The notes under the pieces were generated by a model. That model did not search any database, was not told the DNA's origin, and saw only the letters and a program-made list of their open reading frames with translations. Below, one piece after another: positions 61,037 to 64,000 of a DNA stretch of 64,000 nt (the stretch's first letter is position 1; every line of letters begins with the position of its first letter). Source of the DNA: Mycolicibacterium sp. YH-1 (GTDB lineage: Bacteria > Actinomycetota > Actinomycetes > Mycobacteriales > Mycobacteriaceae); the NCBI RefSeq assembly GCF_022557175.1, contig NZ_CP092915.1, positions 3,410,001 to 3,474,000 of the forward strand. Direction: 5' to 3'. The translations under genes and the position numbers were made by a program.

Positions 61037-62056
61037 GTGCCCGCTCCGATGAATCGCCAAGTGCTGCTTCGCCGTCGACCCACCGGGGCGGTCGCACCCG
61101 GGGACACTGAGATCGTCGCGTCACCGGCTCCCGAGCCGGCCGACGGCGAGGCGCTGCTGCGGACCACCTACGTGGGGATCGACGCCGCGGTACGGACCTG
61201 GCTGAACGACCAGCCCGGCTACCTCCCGCCGGTGGCACTCGGTGAGGTCATCCGAGCAGCCGGTATCGGCGAGGTCGTGGCGTCCCGCTGCGACGCCTAC
61301 TCAGTCGGCGACATTGTCACGACCCTGACCGGATTCCAGGAGTACGTCATCATCCGGGATGACTTGTTCAGCACGCCGATGCCCGGGCTGACCGACCAGT
61401 TGGCGATCATGTCGGTGTATGGCCCGACCGGCGCCACGGCGTACTTCGGGATGGTCGACATCGGCAAGCCCAAGGAAGGCGAGACCGTCGTGGTCTCGGC
61501 AGCCGCGGGCGCCACGGGGTCAATCGCCGGACAGATCGCCAAGATTCACGGCGCCCGTGTGATCGGCATCGCCGGCGGGCCACAGAAGTGCCGGGCCGTC
61601 GTCGAGGACTTCGGCTTCGACGCGTGTATCGACTACCGCGAGGACGGCCTGGCCGCCAGCCTCAAACAGCACTGTCCGCGCGGCGTCGATGTCTACTTCG
61701 ACAACGTCGGCGGCCCGATCCTCGATGCGGTGCTTGGCCGTCTCGCACCGCGGGCGCGTGTCGTCCTGTGCGGGGTCATCTCCAGCTATCTCACCGGCGA
61801 GCATCCCGGACCGTCGAACTATGTGAACCTGCTGGCGCGAACCGCGTCGATGCAGGGCTTCAATGCCCTCGATCAGTGGGGTCGCTTCGACGAGGCCTTC
61901 ACCGCGCTACGTCAGTGGGAGCAGGACGGCCTGCTGCGGCATCGGCAGACGATCTTCGAGGGTGTCGGGTCATGCGTCGACGCACTCAACGGACTCTTCA
62001 CGGGGGCCAATATCGGCAAGATGCTGGTCGCTGTCGGCGAGCCGACGATTGGCTGA
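61037..62056 (+). CDS. NADP-dependent MDR oxidoreductase (PGR/LTB4DH-like)
   Basis: This 339-residue medium-chain reductase (GTG 61037 or ATG 61049 as start) lacks zinc ligands. The nucleotide-binding AAAGATGSIAGQIAKIHGARVIGIAG and the VYFDNVGGPILDAVL segment are typical of prostaglandin reductase/leukotriene B4 dehydrogenase and curcumin reductase-like enzymes that reduce enones. Its last residues GEPTIG lie in the first unit of a 25-bp tandem repeat; the stop TGA is in that unit. Confidence 0.87.
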   Translation: MPAPMNRQVLLRRRPTGAVAPGDTEIVASPAPEPADGEALLRTTYVGIDAAVRTWLNDQPGYLPPVALGEVIRAAGIGEVVASRCDAYSVGDIVTTLTGFQEYVIIRDDLFSTPMPGLTDQLAIMSVYGPTGATAYFGMVDIGKPKEGETVVVSAAAGATGSIAGQIAKIHGARVIGIAGGPQKCRAVVEDFGFDACIDYREDGLAASLKQHCPRGVDVYFDNVGGPILDAVLGRLAPRARVVLCGVISSYLTGEHPGPSNYVNLLARTASMQGFNALDQWGRFDEAFTALRQWEQDGLLRHRQTIFEGVGSCVDALNGLFTGANIGKMLVAVGEPTIG

Positions 62057-62119
62057 AGTCGGCGAGCCGACGATTGGCTGAAGTCGGCGAGCCGACGATT
62101 GGCTGAAGTCGGCGAGCCG
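62033..62119. repeat. 25-bp tandem repeat, about 3.5 copies, each with a hairpin
   Basis: Identical units begin at 62033, 62058 and 62083, and a partial one at 62108. Each opens with GTCGGCGAGCCGAC, a 6-base inverted repeat with a 2-base loop, and ends ACGATTGGCTGAA. The array covers the end of the MDR gene and fills the gap to the convergent flavoprotein gene at 62122. Confidence 0.92.
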
Positions 62120-62121
62120 CG

Positions 62122-63330
62122 CTACAGCGCGAAGTGGTCCTCGATGGTGCCCAGCCATATCTGCGCCGCGTCGATGGCGACCTTCTCGCTGATGAACGCG
62201 TGCTGTGTACCGGTGTAGATGTCGCGGAACGCCCGCTCCAACCGGCTGCCCTCGCGGATGGAGGTGGTGCCTGCGGCGAGATGGGCCCACTCGGCGCATG
62301 CGCGGGCAACGTCCGTCGCATACACCGCAGCGGCCCGCATGTCGGCACGACCCTGCGGGGTGAGCTCGGCACCGGTCTGCACGCCGGACTCGGCCCGGCC
62401 GTAGGTGTCGAGGACGAGCAATCGCGCCGCGCGCCAACTCATCACGTGATGGGCGAGGCTCTTCTGGAATGTCGGCCGGCTCGCGAGCGCCGCCATATCC
62501 GACATTCGGTACTTGGTGGCGGCAAGTTCCTGGACATCGTCGAGCATGCTCTTGGCGACGCCCAGAGCCCACGCCGCGTGACCGGCGCCGGTCACGGCCA
62601 TCATGCCCATCCGACCGACCGCTGAGGTACCGCGGAGGGGTTCGCGGGTGAACAGCTGAAACGTCCGGTACGCCGGCACGAACAGGTCCGCCACGTTGTA
62701 GTCGTAGGAGCCTGTGCCCTTGAGCCCTTGGACGTGCCAGCCGTCGGTGAAGGTGACCTCATCACGCGGCAGGACGGCGATCATCATCTCGGGGATGCCA
62801 TCGGCGATCCATCGCATCTCGCCGCCTTCCATCGGCAGGAAGCCGGCCGCCACATACGCCGAGTGCGCCGTGCCGGAGCCGAAGTTCCACGCCCCGGTCA
62901 AGCGGTAGCCGCCATCGACAACCACACCTTGGCCATTCGGGGCGAACTGGCCGCCGAGGGTCACGCGATTGCCATTGCGGGTGAACACCTCCTCGAAACC
63001 AGCCTCAGGCAGATAGGTCGCCGCGGCCAGCGACGACGGCATGTTCGCAATACCTGTCCAGCCGAATGACCCGTCCTGCCAAGCCATCTCGATCCACGCC
63101 TCGATCATCTGAGCGAAGGAGGGTTCCGTGCCACCAGCGACCACCGGGTTGAACGATGTCATCAGGCCGCTCGACCACATCGCATCGACGATCGGCGTAG
63201 AGAGTGTGCGAAGACGTTCCGATGCGGCGGCCTCCGCGGCCACGACATCGCGCATCGACCTCGCGAGGTCGACTGGATAGATCTGCGGCGGCGTGGCCGT
63301 CGCGGTGGATGCGTCGGTCGTCACGTCCAC
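62122..63330 (-). CDS. acyl-CoA dehydrogenase-fold flavin monooxygenase (HsaA-like group D)
   Basis: This is an acyl-CoA dehydrogenase-like protein of about 402 residues, of the HsaA/HpaB-type flavin-dependent monooxygenases. Landmarks: FGWTGIANMPSSLAA, GQFAPNGQGVVVDGGYRLTGAWNFGSG, GTGSYDYNVADLFVPAYR and a helical C-terminal domain. The start is uncertain. TTG 63360 would be the -35 TTGACA itself; with a -10 TCTGAT (63336-63331) a leaderless GTG at 63330 or 63324 is more likely. It would need a flavin reductase partner, not seen here. Substrate unknown. Confidence 0.8.
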   Translation of the reverse strand: MDVTTDASTATATPPQIYPVDLARSMRDVVAAEAAASERLRTLSTPIVDAMWSSGLMTSFNPVVAGGTEPSFAQMIEAWIEMAWQDGSFGWTGIANMPSSLAAATYLPEAGFEEVFTRNGNRVTLGGQFAPNGQGVVVDGGYRLTGAWNFGSGTAHSAYVAAGFLPMEGGEMRWIADGIPEMMIAVLPRDEVTFTDGWHVQGLKGTGSYDYNVADLFVPAYRTFQLFTREPLRGTSAVGRMGMMAVTGAGHAAWALGVAKSMLDDVQELAATKYRMSDMAALASRPTFQKSLAHHVMSWRAARLLVLDTYGRAESGVQTGAELTPQGRADMRAAAVYATDVARACAEWAHLAAGTTSIREGSRLERAFRDIYTGTQHAFISEKVAIDAAQIWLGTIEDHFAL

Positions 63331-63389
63331 ATCAGAACCCGCGCGAGTGTCGGGTGTCAACGACTAACTAGACACAAAATCAATTCTGT

Positions 63390-63995
63390 TCACAGATTCG
63401 GCAGCGCCATATCCCAGAACGCCACCTCGTACGACAGGACCTCAGCGATGAGGTCGTCGTGACCATCCGGTGTGGCCAGAGCGCCGAGCGCCTCGACGTA
63501 GCCGGCGAATTCCGGGGTCGTCCAGTGATCGGTGAACTCGGAGAACGGCGATTCCGGGGACGCCGCAACGGTCCAGGCGAGCAGGTACACCCGTTCCAGA
63601 ACCCACAGCGCGGTGATCGCCGCGTCGAAGGGTGCGTTGTCCAGCCGCACGAGCAGGTCCCGGTAGGCGAGCGTGGCGGGAAGCGCCGGTTGTTCGGTGT
63701 CGATGCCTCGCCGCGCGGATTGCACGTCGAACCAGTCCAGCTCCTCGACCAGGGCAACGCACCCACCCGCGAGCGTCGACTGGGCGGATCGTGGTGCCCG
63801 GGCGAGCAATCGCGCCTGGAAGCGCAGGAGGTCCGCGACGAAGACCGCATCCTGGGCCAGCCAGCGGTCGAACGCTGAGTCCGTGATCGTGCCCTCGCGC
63901 ACGGAGTCGAGGAACACATGGTTGGTTGCGGCAGTCCAAAGGGGTTCGAGCACGCAGGCGACGATAGCCGCGTGCGTCGCCCAACTGGCTGGCAC
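63390..63995 (-). CDS. TenA/PqqC-fold protein (possibly 5' incomplete)
   Basis: This is a frame of 201 residues starting at GTG 63995, five bases from the window edge, so the true start may be outside. The helical pattern (LEPLWTAATNHVFLDSVREGTITDSAFDRWLAQDAVFVADLLRF) is that of the TenA/heme-oxygenase fold, with LAWTVAA and FWDMALP near the C-terminus. The TenA catalytic cysteine is not at its place (ALVEELDWFD). It may be a TenA_E-like or unrelated enzyme of the same fold. No neighbour identifies a substrate. Confidence 0.72.
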   Translation of the reverse strand: MPASWATHAAIVACVLEPLWTAATNHVFLDSVREGTITDSAFDRWLAQDAVFVADLLRFQARLLARAPRSAQSTLAGGCVALVEELDWFDVQSARRGIDTEQPALPATLAYRDLLVRLDNAPFDAAITALWVLERVYLLAWTVAASPESPFSEFTDHWTTPEFAGYVEALGALATPDGHDDLIAEVLSYEVAFWDMALPNL

Positions 63996-64000
63996 GTCTA

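Noticed and set aside
63331..63360. TTG 63360 as start of the HsaA-like protein
   Set aside because: The TTG is part of a perfect TTGACA -35 box; a downstream GTG is favoured.
1..64000. tRNA, rRNA, CRISPR arrays, insertion sequences or prophage
   Set aside because: No tRNA-like cloverleaf, no repeat-spacer array, no transposase or integrase and no phage structural gene was recognised by reading; a dedicated scan was not possible.

Overview
The window looks like the chromosome of a GC-rich actinobacterium, most likely a Mycobacterium/Mycolicibacterium. The evidence is a cinA gene very close to mycobacterial cinA, a non-catalytic ripD-type NlpC/P60 gene, a tpx with the mycobacterial C60/C80/C93 layout, a DUF222/HNH 13E12-family gene behind a mycobacterial LexA box, two KstR-type operators, a DUF4193 protein, and several genes whose -10 boxes imply leaderless starts.

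Region 1 (1-11.6 kb) is the most unusual part. Six co-directional, translationally coupled genes encode a membrane-anchored Ig-like protein (cut by the window start), a very large tubulin/FtsZ-like protein, a two-helix membrane protein, an FN3-like repeat protein, a vWA protein with an intact MIDAS, and a zinc-ribbon P-loop GTPase. Together they look like one machine of GTPase switch, tubulin-like polymer or scaffold, and vWA/FN3 adhesion modules. It resembles the vWA/GTPase-centred systems proposed from comparative genomics, but its function is unknown.

Region 2 (11.6-30 kb) holds a small membrane protein and a molybdopterin oxidoreductase with its TetR regulator. Next come a nitronate monooxygenase-like enzyme and a divergent SDR/reductase pair, both behind KstR-like operators, which suggests sterol-linked control. 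A Bfd-like ferredoxin and an orphan STAS/anti-sigma pair follow. Further on are an alpha/beta hydrolase with a divergent TetR, a secreted GH2 exo-glucosaminidase-like enzyme, an MFS pump with a divergent MerR, a frameshifted MFS remnant, DedA and CinA.

Region 3 (30-47 kb) carries an aminoglycoside/choline-kinase-like protein and a dimethylglycine-dehydrogenase-like flavoprotein. A PaoABC-type molybdenum aldehyde oxidoreductase operon, led by a bicupin, comes next. It is followed by a three-gene two-component module, an ArsR-SRPBCC fusion with DUF899 behind two palindromic operators, an amidase, and a TerC protein preceded by a probable yybP-ykoY manganese riboswitch.

Region 4 (47-64 kb) is mostly core and hypothetical mycobacterial genes: VOC, DUF222/HNH with an SOS box, YaaA, a phosphodiesterase/methyltransferase pair, a Rieske lipoprotein, the acyltransferase/SGNH pair, an APH-like kinase lacking a metal-binding Asp, and a PPOX F420-type protein. 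It also has a MenC-like protein that has lost almost all catalytic residues, DUF4193, TenA, RipD and Tpx. The window ends with an MDR oxidoreductase carrying a 25-bp tandem repeat at its 3' end, an HsaA-like flavoprotein and a second TenA-fold protein. No rRNA, tRNA, CRISPR array or insertion sequence was recognised.
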